Assembly: GCA_964247755.1 (NCBI GenBank)
Contig: CAXTVX010000007.1
Location: 24,176-88,175 of the forward strand
Reading direction: 5' to 3'
From: Lichenicola sp964247755
GTDB taxonomy: Bacteria; Pseudomonadota; Alphaproteobacteria; Acetobacterales; Acetobacteraceae
Length of the DNA: 64,000 bases
Positions 34,438-42,897 of the stretch are shown here, one piece after another. The translations under genes and the position numbers were made by a program. The notes under the pieces are model-generated. The model ran no database searches. It was given only the letters and a program-made list of their open reading frames with translations, and was not told where the DNA came from. The first letter of the stretch is position 1; the number at the start of each line of letters is the position of its first letter.

Positions 34438-36474
34438 ATGCTCCCGCAACGTGTCCCACCCGGCGGCCCGACCGGCGCCTCGCCCGACGCGCCGGCTCCC
34501 GGCAGCGGGGAGCGGCCGGACGGCGCCCGCGCCCGGCTGCGGCCGCTGAACCGTATCCTGGTCAACGTCCTGCTGGACGGGGCGCTGGCGGCGGTGGCGG
34601 CGCCGATCGCGCGCTGGCTGGCCGATCCGCAGGGCGGCCTGATCCACCCGCTCTGGTTCCTGGCCGGCGGCGCCATCACCCTGCTGGTGGGCGGCGTGCC
34701 GTTCCGCATGCCACAGCAGTACTGGCGCTTTTCCGGCGTCGCCGACCTGCTCGGCATCGCCGGCGCCTCGGTGGCCAGCGCCCTGCTGTTCGCCGCCCTG
34801 CTGCTGGGCACCGGCTTCCGGCTGCCCAGCATCACCTTTCCCATCATCCATGCCCTGACCCTGCTGGTGATGCTGGGATCCCTGCGCATCGTCTACCGGC
34901 TGTCGCAGGGCCGCCCGATCGGCGGCAGCGCGGTGCAGACGCAGCGCGTGCTGCTGGTCGGCGCCGACGAGGCGGCGGACCTGTTCATCCGCGCGGTGCG
35001 CCGCGAGCGGGCCACGCCGCTGCGCGTGGTCGGCCTGCTGGCACGCGGCCGGCACCAGCCGGGCCGGCGCATCCACGGCGTGCCGATCCTGGGCACGCTG
35101 CGCGACGCCGATGCGGTGCTGGACCGGCTCGACCGGCAGCAGCGCCGCCCGGACGGGCTGATCGTCACCGACCCGGAGCTGCGCGGCGCCGATCTCGCCG
35201 CGGTGATCCGCGCGGCCGAGCGGCTCGGCGTCCCGGTCGGCCGGGTGCCGGACCCGACCGCGCTGTCGCCGGCCAGCCGGGTCGAGCTGCGCCCGGTGGC
35301 GATCGAGGACCTGCTGAACCGGCCGCTCGTGTCGCTCGACCGCGCCGCGATGGCGCGCCTGGTCGCCGGGCGACGGGTGCTGGTGACCGGCGCCGGCGGC
35401 ACCATCGGCGCGGAGCTGGCCCGGCAGGTGGCGGCCCTGTCGCCCGGACTGCTGGTGCTGCTCGACCACGGCGAGTTCGCGCTGTGGCAGGTCGACCTGG
35501 AGCTGGCCGAGCTGACCCCCGCCTTGCCCCGGCAGAGCGTGGTCGCCGACATACGCGACCGGGCGCGTCTGCGAACGGTGTTCACGGAACACCGCCCGGA
35601 GATCGTGTTCCATGCCGCCGCGCTGAAGCACGTGCCGATCGTGGAAGCCAACCCGTCCGAAGGGATGCTGACCAACATCATCGGCACCCGAGAGGTCGCC
35701 GACGCGGCACGGGACGCCGGCACCGCGGAGATGGTGCTGATCTCCACCGACAAGGCGGTCAACCCGAGCAGCCTGATGGGCGCCTCCAAGCGCGCCGCCG
35801 AGATGTACTGCCAGTCGCTCGACATCGCCGCCCGTCGCAGCGGCGAAGGTCTGCGCTGCGTCACCGTGCGGTTCGGCAACGTGCTGGGCAGCACCGGTTC
35901 CGTGGTGCCGCTGTTCCGCCGCCAGCTCGAACGCGGCGGCCCGCTCACCGTCACCCATCCCGACATGCAGCGCTACTTCATGACCGTGTCCGAAGCGGTC
36001 GGGCTGGTGCTGCAGGCGAGTGCCGTCGGCTCTGCCACCGCCGACGGGCAGACCGAGGCGCTGCTCCGCGACGGCGGCATCTTCGTGCTCGACATGGGCG
36101 AGCCGGTGAAGATCGTCGACCTGGCGCGGCAGATGATCCGCCTGGCCGGGCTGCGGCCCGACCAGGACGTGCCGATCCGCTACACCGGGCTGCGGCCGGG
36201 CGAGAAGCTGTTCGAGGAGCTGTTCCATGGCCGCGAGCCGCCGGTGCCGACCGGCCACCCCGGCCTGCTGATGGCGACCCCGCGCACCGACGACGCGCAC
36301 GACCTCGGGCAGGCGCTGGACGCGATCGACAGCGCCTGTCGCGCCGGCCGTCCGGACGAGGCGCTTGCCCTGCTCAAGCGGCTGGTGCCGGAGTTCGCGC
36401 ACAACCCGGATGGCCAGGTGCCGGCGGTCCGTGCCGGCCACGCGGTGGTCGCCGAGAAGGACCCGATCCCATGA
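34438..36474 (+). CDS. Membrane-bound nucleotide-sugar 4,6-dehydratase (WbpM/CapD type)
   Basis: A 678-residue protein with about four N-terminal transmembrane helices (residues 40-145), a CoA-binding-like domain (VLLVGADEAADLFIRAVRRE) and a C-terminal SDR domain with GAGGTIGAELARQ, the AALKHVPIVEANPSEG segment and STDKAVNPSSLMGASKRAAEM, where Met replaces the usual catalytic Tyr, as in WbpM. It makes 4-keto-6-deoxy nucleotide sugars such as those leading to QuiNAc or bacillosamine. ATGA overlap with the aminotransferase downstream fits ketosugar-to-aminosugar conversion. Confidence 0.93.
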   Translation: MLPQRVPPGGPTGASPDAPAPGSGERPDGARARLRPLNRILVNVLLDGALAAVAAPIARWLADPQGGLIHPLWFLAGGAITLLVGGVPFRMPQQYWRFSGVADLLGIAGASVASALLFAALLLGTGFRLPSITFPIIHALTLLVMLGSLRIVYRLSQGRPIGGSAVQTQRVLLVGADEAADLFIRAVRRERATPLRVVGLLARGRHQPGRRIHGVPILGTLRDADAVLDRLDRQQRRPDGLIVTDPELRGADLAAVIRAAERLGVPVGRVPDPTALSPASRVELRPVAIEDLLNRPLVSLDRAAMARLVAGRRVLVTGAGGTIGAELARQVAALSPGLLVLLDHGEFALWQVDLELAELTPALPRQSVVADIRDRARLRTVFTEHRPEIVFHAAALKHVPIVEANPSEGMLTNIIGTREVADAARDAGTAEMVLISTDKAVNPSSLMGASKRAAEMYCQSLDIAARRSGEGLRCVTVRFGNVLGSTGSVVPLFRRQLERGGPLTVTHPDMQRYFMTVSEAVGLVLQASAVGSATADGQTEALLRDGGIFVLDMGEPVKIVDLARQMIRLAGLRPDQDVPIRYTGLRPGEKLFEELFHGREPPVPTGHPGLLMATPRTDDAHDLGQALDAIDSACRAGRPDEALALLKRLVPEFAHNPDGQVPAVRAGHAVVAEKDPIP

Positions 36475-37622
36475 GCCATCCCCCGCGCCAGGTTCCGTTC
36501 CTCGACCTGAGGGCGCAGCAGGCGCGGATCGCGCCGGCCCTGCGGGCGCGGCTGGAGGCGGTGCTGGAACACTGCCAGTTCGTGCTCGGCCCGGAGGTGG
36601 GCGAGCTGGAAGCGAGGCTCGCGGCGTTCTGTGGTGCCGCGCATTGCGTGGGCCTGAGCTCCGGCACCGACGCGCTGCAGATCGCCATGATGGCGGAGGG
36701 CATCGGGCCCGGCTGCGCCGTGTTCCTGCCCGCCTTCACCTACACCGCGACCGCCGAGGTGCCGCTGGTGCTGGGGGCGACGCCGGTGTTCGTGGACGTC
36801 CATCCGCGCACCTTCCAGATCGACCCGCTGCATCTGCAGGCACGGATCGACCAGGTTCGTGCCGAGGGCCGGCTGCGCCCGGCGGCGATCGTCGGCGTGG
36901 ACCTGTTCGGCCAGCCGGCGCCCTGGCCGGAGCTGCGCCGGATCGCCGGTGACCATGGCCTGTTCCTGCTCGACGACTGCGCGCAGAGCTTCGGCGGCAG
37001 CCTCGGCGGGGTGCGGCTCGGACGCGAGGCCGACGCCACCGCGATCAGCTTCTTCCCGTCCAAGCCGCTCGGCGGCTACGGCGACGGCGGGGCGCTGCTG
37101 ACCGACGATCCGGAGCGCGCCCGGCTGTACCGCTCCCTGCGCTCGCACGGCGAGGGCGAGACCCGCTACGAAGTGCTGCGCACCGGGATGAACGGCCGGC
37201 TCGACACGCTGCAGGCAGCCGTGCTGCTGGCCAAGCTCGACGTGTTCGAGGCCGAGCTTGGGCGTCGCGAGGAGATCGCCTGCGCCTACGACTCAGGCCT
37301 GTCGGCGGCGGGCACCGACCGGCTGCTGCTGCCGCAACGGGTTCCGGGCGCCGGGAGCGCCTGGGCGGTCTATGCCGTCCTGCTGCCGTCGCCCGACGCG
37401 CGCGACGCGCTACAGGTAGCGCTGCGGGCATCCGGCGTACCGACCGCGATCTACTACCCGCGGCCGCTGCACCTGCAGCCGGCCTACCGGCCGCACCATG
37501 ACGGTGCCGCATTGCCGGTGTCGGAGAACCTGTCCGGCCGGATCCTGGCGCTGCCGATGCATCCCGAGCTCGACGCGCAGGACCTGCGCCACGTCGTCGA
37601 CTCGGTGCTGGCGGCGCTGTGA
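36471..37622 (+). CDS. DegT/DnrJ/EryC1/StrS sugar aminotransferase
   Basis: A 383-residue PLP enzyme. Seen: VGLSSGTDALQIAM (phosphate cup), FLPAFTYTATAEV, DDCAQSFGGSLGG, and the Schiff-base Lys in SFFPSKPLGGYGDGGAL (about residue 189). The C-terminal IYYPRPLHLQPAY is typical. It probably aminates the ketosugar made by the preceding dehydratase. Start overlaps that gene by ATGA. The pair is a compact biosynthetic unit for an amino sugar of a surface polymer. Confidence 0.93.
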   Translation: MSHPPRQVPFLDLRAQQARIAPALRARLEAVLEHCQFVLGPEVGELEARLAAFCGAAHCVGLSSGTDALQIAMMAEGIGPGCAVFLPAFTYTATAEVPLVLGATPVFVDVHPRTFQIDPLHLQARIDQVRAEGRLRPAAIVGVDLFGQPAPWPELRRIAGDHGLFLLDDCAQSFGGSLGGVRLGREADATAISFFPSKPLGGYGDGGALLTDDPERARLYRSLRSHGEGETRYEVLRTGMNGRLDTLQAAVLLAKLDVFEAELGRREEIACAYDSGLSAAGTDRLLLPQRVPGAGSAWAVYAVLLPSPDARDALQVALRASGVPTAIYYPRPLHLQPAYRPHHDGAALPVSENLSGRILALPMHPELDAQDLRHVVDSVLAAL

Positions 37623-37632
37623 GGCGCCCGGC

Positions 37633-38733
37633 TCACAGGTCGCGCACCCGCCGCCGGAGCTGGTCGGTTCGCCCGCCCACCGTGTTGGCATGGTCGTCGA
37701 CGTGCATCACCGTGCGGTTCCGGCCCGACCGCTTGGCGCGGTAGAGCGCGCGGTCGGCCAGCGCCATCTGGTCGCCGAGCGACTGGCCGGACCGGCTGGG
37801 CGGGCTGATGCCGACGCTGACGGTGACCTCCCCCTTGGTTCCCGCGCAGGCGATCCGCACCCGCTCGGCCAGCTGGCGCGCCTGCACCGGCGACACCCCG
37901 ACCAGGGCCGCGGCGAACTCCTCGCCGCCGATCCGCCCGAACACGGTGTCCCGTCCCAGCGCGCCGCTCGCCAGTTTCGCGAAGCGGCGGATCATCGCGT
38001 CGCCGGCGGCGTGGCCGAAGGTGTCGTTGATCCGCTTGAAGTGGTCGATGTCGAACAACAGGACCGTGCGGTCGGCCAGCCGCTCCGCCGCCCGCCAGAA
38101 GCCGCGCCGGTTCAGCACGCCGCCGAGCTCGTCGGACAGGCCCGCCATCTCCAACACCGCGACCAGGCCGAGCCCCGGCCACAGCACGACGCGCGCCAGG
38201 GTCTCGGCCGTCAGGATCGCGGTGGCGGCGGCGATCCAGCCCCGGCCCGGGAGCAGCACGGACGCGAGATAAAGGCCGGTGACCAGCGGATGCAGCACCG
38301 TGGCCGCGACCAGCCCGCGTTCGCCGATGCCCTGCCGGGAGGCACGCGCCAGCATGACCAGGCAGCACAGCGTCAGCACATGGTCGATGACCAGCGCCAC
38401 GACCAGGAGCCCGACCCCGGAGCGCGTCCACGGCATCGCGCACACCGCCAGCCACGCCACCGGCGCCGCCGCCAGCCAGCCTGGATGCGGCCGCCGCCCG
38501 GACAGGCCGGCACCGGCCTGCCAGCACAGCCCCCAGGCCAGCAGGCCGAGCGCCACCGCCGCCACCGCGCGGGAACCGGGCCCTGCCGTCGCCAGGGCAG
38601 CGGCGGCACACAGGCAGGCCAGCAGGAGCAGCCGCAGCGAGGCGTGCGGCTGCCGACGGAGGGCTGCGCCGCAAAGCACTGCCATCAGCAGCGGGACGAG
38701 CACGAGCGTTATCCCGGCCGGCAGGGAGGGCAT
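37633..38733 (-). CDS. Membrane diguanylate cyclase (GGDEF)
   Basis: A 366-residue protein with about six N-terminal transmembrane helices (to about residue 190) and a C-terminal GGDEF domain: LFDIDHFKRINDTFGHAAGD and active-site GRIGGEEF. The GGEEF form is catalytically competent in known cyclases. The product-inhibition I-site RxxD is not conserved (GRDT at that place), so feedback control may be absent. It makes c-di-GMP and could set polysaccharide or flagellar output. It converges with the aminotransferase, 10 bases apart. Confidence 0.9.
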   Translation of the reverse strand: MPSLPAGITLVLVPLLMAVLCGAALRRQPHASLRLLLLACLCAAAALATAGPGSRAVAAVALGLLAWGLCWQAGAGLSGRRPHPGWLAAAPVAWLAVCAMPWTRSGVGLLVVALVIDHVLTLCCLVMLARASRQGIGERGLVAATVLHPLVTGLYLASVLLPGRGWIAAATAILTAETLARVVLWPGLGLVAVLEMAGLSDELGGVLNRRGFWRAAERLADRTVLLFDIDHFKRINDTFGHAAGDAMIRRFAKLASGALGRDTVFGRIGGEEFAAALVGVSPVQARQLAERVRIACAGTKGEVTVSVGISPPSRSGQSLGDQMALADRALYRAKRSGRNRTVMHVDDHANTVGGRTDQLRRRVRDL

Positions 38734-38943
38734 GAAGCGGTTGCTACCTTTGACGTGATTTTAATGCTCAGCGTGCCGTCCGGATCGAAGTTCCGCCTGC
38801 CGCAGGTTCCTTGGCTGCTTGGCTGGAAGGTGGGACGCCCGTGCCGGACCCGCGGCCGCGACGCGCCCCCTTGCCTTGTTCCGGACCTGCCGGAGCGACT
38901 ACAGCAGCAGGGTCGGCCGCTCCGTGGTTGACCGGGAGGCATC

Positions 38944-39333
38944 ATGACCCAGATCGACCACCACCCGTTGCGCCGGATCGGCACCCTCGCGATCAGCCTG
39001 GCGCTGGTGCTGGCACTCTCGGGCACGGATGCCGCCTGGGCGCGACAGGACGGGCCGACGTCATCCGCCGCCGCCCCGGCTCCCGCGCCGGACGAGAGCC
39101 TCACCGTGCTGGGTCGCCGCCACCGCTTCGAGGCCGCACCCGTGCCGGGCGCGCCGCTCGGGCCGCCGCCGGACAAGCCCGGACCTCATCTGGGCCGCTA
39201 CAAGATTTCCGGCGACCAGACGACCAGGGACGGCTTCGACGCCCAGACCGGCGCCTACATCGCGCCGTTCGGCACCGCCTATACCGGCGCCAGCCCGACT
39301 GCCGACGGCCTGGCGTCGCGGTTCGGCCATTGA
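38944..39333 (+). CDS. Exported low-complexity protein, unknown function
   Basis: A 129-residue protein with a signal peptide (hydrophobic residues 12-28, cleavage near AWA) and a Pro/Ala/Gly-rich mature part without cysteine (SLTVLGRRHRFEAAPVPG, YKISGDQTTRDGFDAQTGAY). GGGAGG lies 6 bases before the ATG. Family not recognised. It stands alone between the divergent cyclase gene and the convergent reductase. Confidence 0.75.
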   Translation: MTQIDHHPLRRIGTLAISLALVLALSGTDAAWARQDGPTSSAAAPAPAPDESLTVLGRRHRFEAAPVPGAPLGPPPDKPGPHLGRYKISGDQTTRDGFDAQTGAYIAPFGTAYTGASPTADGLASRFGH

Positions 39334-39355
39334 GGGGCCGGCACCCCCGTCCCGT

Positions 39356-40489
39356 TCAGGCGGGCTGGCTGATGAAGCTGGTGACGTAGGGGCGCAGGGC
39401 CTCGACGTCGAACAACGGCTGCGGCGCGATCCCGGCGGTGCGGACGTTGCGCCGGTCGAAGTGCCGGATCTGGCCGAGATATGGCGCATAATGACGCAGC
39501 CGCTGCATCACCAGCTCGGCCAGCTTGTCGACCGGCGCCGCCTCCGCGTCCGACTGGCCGATCGTGAGTCCCGCCAGCGGCGACAGCACGCTCAGCACGT
39601 CCGCCAGGGGCAGCGGCGTGTCGCTGGTCAGGTGGAAGGCGTGGCCGAGGGTCGACTGGCCGGCGTCCAGCAGCTCCATCATCTCCCCCACCACCGTGTC
39701 GACCGGGATCAGGTCCAGGGTCGAGCCGTCCGGCACCGGCAGCAGGATGACCTTGCCGCGCGTCCGCGGCAGCCGGCCCAGCGCCAGCATGGTTTCCACC
39801 ACCTTGTAGAACCCGGACATCGCGGACAGGCGGTAGGTGATCGAGTGGCCGATGATGATGCTGGGGCGCAGGATGCGGAACGGCAGGCCGGTGCGGACGC
39901 AATGGCCGCGCACCAGCGCTTCTGCTTCCCACTTGCTTTCCTCGTAGGCGTTGCTGAAGCCGGGCGGCTGCCCGGTGACGACATCCTCCAGGATCTCGCC
40001 TTCCTGGTCGCCGGCGACGTAGGCGGTGCTGACGTAGTTGAACTCGGAGGCGCCGAGCCGGCTGGCGGCATCCAGCATGGTCCGCGTCCCCTCGATGTTG
40101 ACGGCGCGCACGGCGTCGCGATCGGACGGGCGGAAGGACAGGTTGGCCGCGCAGTGCAGGACCCGGAGCGGCCGCCCGTCGTTGCCGTCGCGCCAGTGCC
40201 GGACGTCGTCGAGCCAAGTGGCGGCGGGATCGCCGATGTCGCCGCAGATCGCCTGGACCCGCTCGATCGCCTCGTCGAGCCCGGCCGGGGCGTCACGGTC
40301 CTCGCCCGCCTGCCGCAGCGCCGCTTCCAGCCGCGCGTCCGCAGCCGGACCGTCGGCGGCACGGACCACGCAGGCGGCGCGGGAGGCGGGGTGACGCTGC
40401 AGCCACGGGGTGACGAACTGCGACCCGAGAAACCCGTTGCTGCCGGTCAGAAGGAGGTCGTGCGGCCCGTCATCGTGTCGTCGCTGCAT
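39356..40489 (-). CDS. Thioester reductase-like SDR / NAD-dependent epimerase family protein
   Basis: A 377-residue extended SDR. Nucleotide-binding motif LLTGSNGFLGSQFV (residues 13-26), active-site Tyr-Lys in NAYEESKWEAE (about residue 180), and VSTAYVAG before it. The layout resembles NAD_binding_4 thioester reductases and fatty acyl-CoA reductases, which reduce acyl thioesters to aldehydes or alcohols. No carrier protein gene is next to it. Substrate unknown. Confidence 0.85.
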   Translation of the reverse strand: MQRRHDDGPHDLLLTGSNGFLGSQFVTPWLQRHPASRAACVVRAADGPAADARLEAALRQAGEDRDAPAGLDEAIERVQAICGDIGDPAATWLDDVRHWRDGNDGRPLRVLHCAANLSFRPSDRDAVRAVNIEGTRTMLDAASRLGASEFNYVSTAYVAGDQEGEILEDVVTGQPPGFSNAYEESKWEAEALVRGHCVRTGLPFRILRPSIIIGHSITYRLSAMSGFYKVVETMLALGRLPRTRGKVILLPVPDGSTLDLIPVDTVVGEMMELLDAGQSTLGHAFHLTSDTPLPLADVLSVLSPLAGLTIGQSDAEAAPVDKLAELVMQRLRHYAPYLGQIRHFDRRNVRTAGIAPQPLFDVEALRPYVTSFISQPA

Positions 40490-40630
40490 GGCGTCCCTGC
40501 TTCTGACAGGCGGGTATGTGAGATCGTCCTGTCGCGGCGCAAGCCGGTTCTTGTTATAAGGCTTGACAGCGGCGGGATCCTGTTGTGGTGCCTGCCGCGG
40601 ATTCTATCATCACGATCGAGGGCTACGACC

Positions 40631-40990
40631 ATCTTCAAGGGAAACAAGTTCGGCGAGCGGCAGACTGATTCTGCGGAAGCCAAGCGCGCCATTCTCGCCA
40701 AGTTCCAGTCGCGGCCTGCCGCTGACGATCCCGAGGTCCAGGCCCGCGCGGCCGAGCGCAAGGCGATCGCCGACGCGCGCGAGGCCCGCATGGCCGAGCG
40801 TCGTCTGGAGCGCGAAGCGGAAGCCGCCCGTCAGGCCGCCGAGCGCGAGGCCGCGATGGCCGCCGACGCGCTGCGACGCAAGGAGGAGGAAGCGGCCGCC
40901 GCGGACGCGCTGCGTCAGGAGGCGCTGCTGAAGCTGGAGCAGAAGGCGGCGCGCGACGCGCGCTACGCCGCACGCAAGGCCCGCCGCTGA
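40631..40990 (+). CDS. DUF6481-like highly charged helical protein, probable ATC start
   Basis: About 119 residues: an N-terminal FKGNKFGERQTDSAEAKRAILAKF segment and then a single long Ala/Glu/Arg helix (AERKAIADAREARMAERRLEREAEAARQ...) to the end. From memory, DUF6481 proteins share this layout and begin at about this phenylalanine. No ATG or GTG exists here; ATC at 40631 has CGAGGG 8 bases upstream, and a TTG at 40583 would add 16 unlikely residues. Either the start is non-canonical or the start base is a sequence error. Function unknown. Confidence 0.7.
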   Translation: MFKGNKFGERQTDSAEAKRAILAKFQSRPAADDPEVQARAAERKAIADAREARMAERRLEREAEAARQAAEREAAMAADALRRKEEEAAAADALRQEALLKLEQKAARDARYAARKARR

Positions 40991-41829
40991 CGGATCCGGT
41001 CCCCCGGACCGCCGTCGTTACCGGCGGCACCGGCGGGCTCGGTCGGTGGATCGCGCTCGGGCTGGCCGGCTCCGGTCTGCGTGTGGTGCTGGTGGGACGG
41101 AGCGAGGAGCGGCTGCACGCCGCCTGCCGCTGGATCGATAGGCGGACCGGAACATCGCCGCTCACCGTCGTCGCCGACCTGTCTCTGCTGTCGCAGACCA
41201 GGCGGGCAGCCGTCGACATCGCCGCCTTGTCGCCCATCCTCGACGTGCTGGTGAACAACGCCGGGCTGCTTTCGCCAAGGCGGGTCGAGACCGCGGAGGG
41301 CCACGAGCTCACGCTGGCGGTGAACCATCTGGCGCCGTTCGCGCTCACCCGCGCCCTGCTCCCCGCCCTGCAGGCCTCTGGGCGCGGACGGGTGGTGATG
41401 ACCGGCTCCTCCAGCTCGGACATGGCCGGGATCGATCCGGACGACCTCCAGCTGACGCGCGGCTGGCGCATGACACGGGCCTATGCCCGGTCCAAGCTCG
41501 CCCTGCTGATGACCACGATCGAGACCGCACGGACCACCGCCGGCACCGGGGTCACCTTGAACGTTGTTCATCCCGGCCTGGTGGCGACCGGGCTGGTGCG
41601 CAGCGGCGGGATCGACCAGGCGGCCTGGCGGCTGCTCGCGCGCGTCGCGCTGAGCGAGGCGCAGGGAGCCGACACACCGCTGCATGCCGCGCTGGCCCCG
41701 GAGCTCGAGGGCGTCAGCGGGCGTTATCTGAAGCGACGTGCCCTGGTTGCACCGAACCGGCTGGCGCGCGATCCGGCGCTTCGGGCCCGCGTGCTGGCGG
41801 CGACGGAACGACTGGCCGGCCTGGACTGA
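40987..41829 (+). CDS. Short-chain dehydrogenase, RDH-like, probable CTG start
   Basis: A roughly 280-residue SDR. The NAD(P) motif TGGTGGLGRWIALGLAG lies at the N-terminus, DVLVNNAGLLSPRR in the middle, and the catalytic Ser (MTGSSSS) and Tyr-Lys (AYARSKLA) follow. The first ATG/GTG-type start (GTG 41083) would delete the whole nucleotide-binding motif, so it cannot be right. CTG at 40987 overlaps the preceding stop (CTGA) with CAAGG upstream, so coupled initiation at CTG is my choice. Substrate unknown. Confidence 0.8.
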   Translation: MTDPVPRTAVVTGGTGGLGRWIALGLAGSGLRVVLVGRSEERLHAACRWIDRRTGTSPLTVVADLSLLSQTRRAAVDIAALSPILDVLVNNAGLLSPRRVETAEGHELTLAVNHLAPFALTRALLPALQASGRGRVVMTGSSSSDMAGIDPDDLQLTRGWRMTRAYARSKLALLMTTIETARTTAGTGVTLNVVHPGLVATGLVRSGGIDQAAWRLLARVALSEAQGADTPLHAALAPELEGVSGRYLKRRALVAPNRLARDPALRARVLAATERLAGLD

Positions 41830-42841
41830 TCCTGTCCCGACCGAGTGCCTGGAGCCGGCGCCAGGCGCCGGCGAGCCGGAGCTGGCTGCTCCAGCCACGC
41901 GCCCGGTTGCCGAACGGCCCGTGCATCGAGTGGCCGTCCGTGCGGGTCGCGAACAGGCACGGCACCCGGTCGCGTGGTCCGGCCTCGTCGCGCGGCAGCT
42001 CGGAAGCGAAGTCGCTCCGCGATACCAGGTGGCCTGCGAGCCACGGCGACAGCCGGGCGATGCGCGAGTATGCCTGCACCACCCCGGTCAGAAGCAGCTC
42101 GCCGCCGCGCCCGGTGGCGCACAGCCACACCCCCTGCGCCGCCACCTCCGTCCGGTACACCGGGGGAACCGGACGGGCCGGGAAACCCATGTGCGAGACC
42201 GCATGGTCGAAGAACGGCGTGTTGATCGCAGGCGGGATCAGGGTCGCCACCCGCACCCGGCTGCCGCCGAGGCGCAGCTCGATCCGCAGCGACTGCCCGA
42301 ATGCGCGCACCGCCGCCTTGGCGCCGGCATAGGACGTCATCAGCGGCACGCCGTGGAACACCACCGCCGAGCACACGTTGACGATCGTGCCCTCGCCCCG
42401 CGGCATCATGTGCGACAGCGCGATCCGGCTGCCGTTGACGGTGCCGTGGTAGGTCACTTCGGTGACGCGCCGGTATTCCGCTTCCGGCACGTCGCGGAAG
42501 TGGCCGTATATGCCGTTGCCCGCCGCGTTGACCCAGACGTCGATCGGTCCGAGTGCGGCGGCGACCGCGCGCGCAGCTGCACCCAGCGCTGCGCTATCGA
42601 CCACGTCGGCCACGGCCGAGGCGACAACCGCGCCGGGAGTCCGCCGCCCGATCAGGCCGGCGGCGGCGGCCAGGCCTTCGGGGCTGCGCGACACCAGCCC
42701 AACCCGCCAGCCGCGGGCGGCGAACAGGGCGGCACTGCACAGGCCGATGCCGGAGGACGCGCCGGTGATCAGGACGACACGCGGCTGGGCGGGCCGGCTC
42801 ACGCGCGTCGGCCGGCGGGGCAGGGGGAGGGCATGGCGCAT
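41714..42841 (-). CDS. SDR family oxidoreductase
   Basis: A 375-residue classical SDR with a C-terminal extension. Seen: ITGASSGIGLCSAALFAARG (residues 25-44), VNAAGNGIYG, Ser in CSAVVFHG, and SYAGAKAAVRAFGQSL with catalytic Tyr and Lys. GGAG lies 8 bases before the ATG at 42841. The last 40 or so residues run antisense to the 3' end of the previous SDR gene (116-base convergent overlap) and are Pro/Arg-rich; a shorter original C-terminus is possible. Confidence 0.85.
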   Translation of the reverse strand: MRHALPLPRRPTRVSRPAQPRVVLITGASSGIGLCSAALFAARGWRVGLVSRSPEGLAAAAGLIGRRTPGAVVASAVADVVDSAALGAAARAVAAALGPIDVWVNAAGNGIYGHFRDVPEAEYRRVTEVTYHGTVNGSRIALSHMMPRGEGTIVNVCSAVVFHGVPLMTSYAGAKAAVRAFGQSLRIELRLGGSRVRVATLIPPAINTPFFDHAVSHMGFPARPVPPVYRTEVAAQGVWLCATGRGGELLLTGVVQAYSRIARLSPWLAGHLVSRSDFASELPRDEAGPRDRVPCLFATRTDGHSMHGPFGNRARGWSSQLRLAGAWRRLQALGRDRISPGRPVVPSPPARGPEAPDRAPAGSVQPGHVASDNAR

Positions 42842-42897
42842 TAGCGCCACTCCGGATGCTGCTGTAAATCGGGCCGGCTGCCCGGAGCGCTGGTCGT

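Noticed and set aside
41083..41829. SDR gene starting at GTG 41083
   Set aside because: That start removes the TGGTGGLG cofactor motif that is present in frame just upstream.
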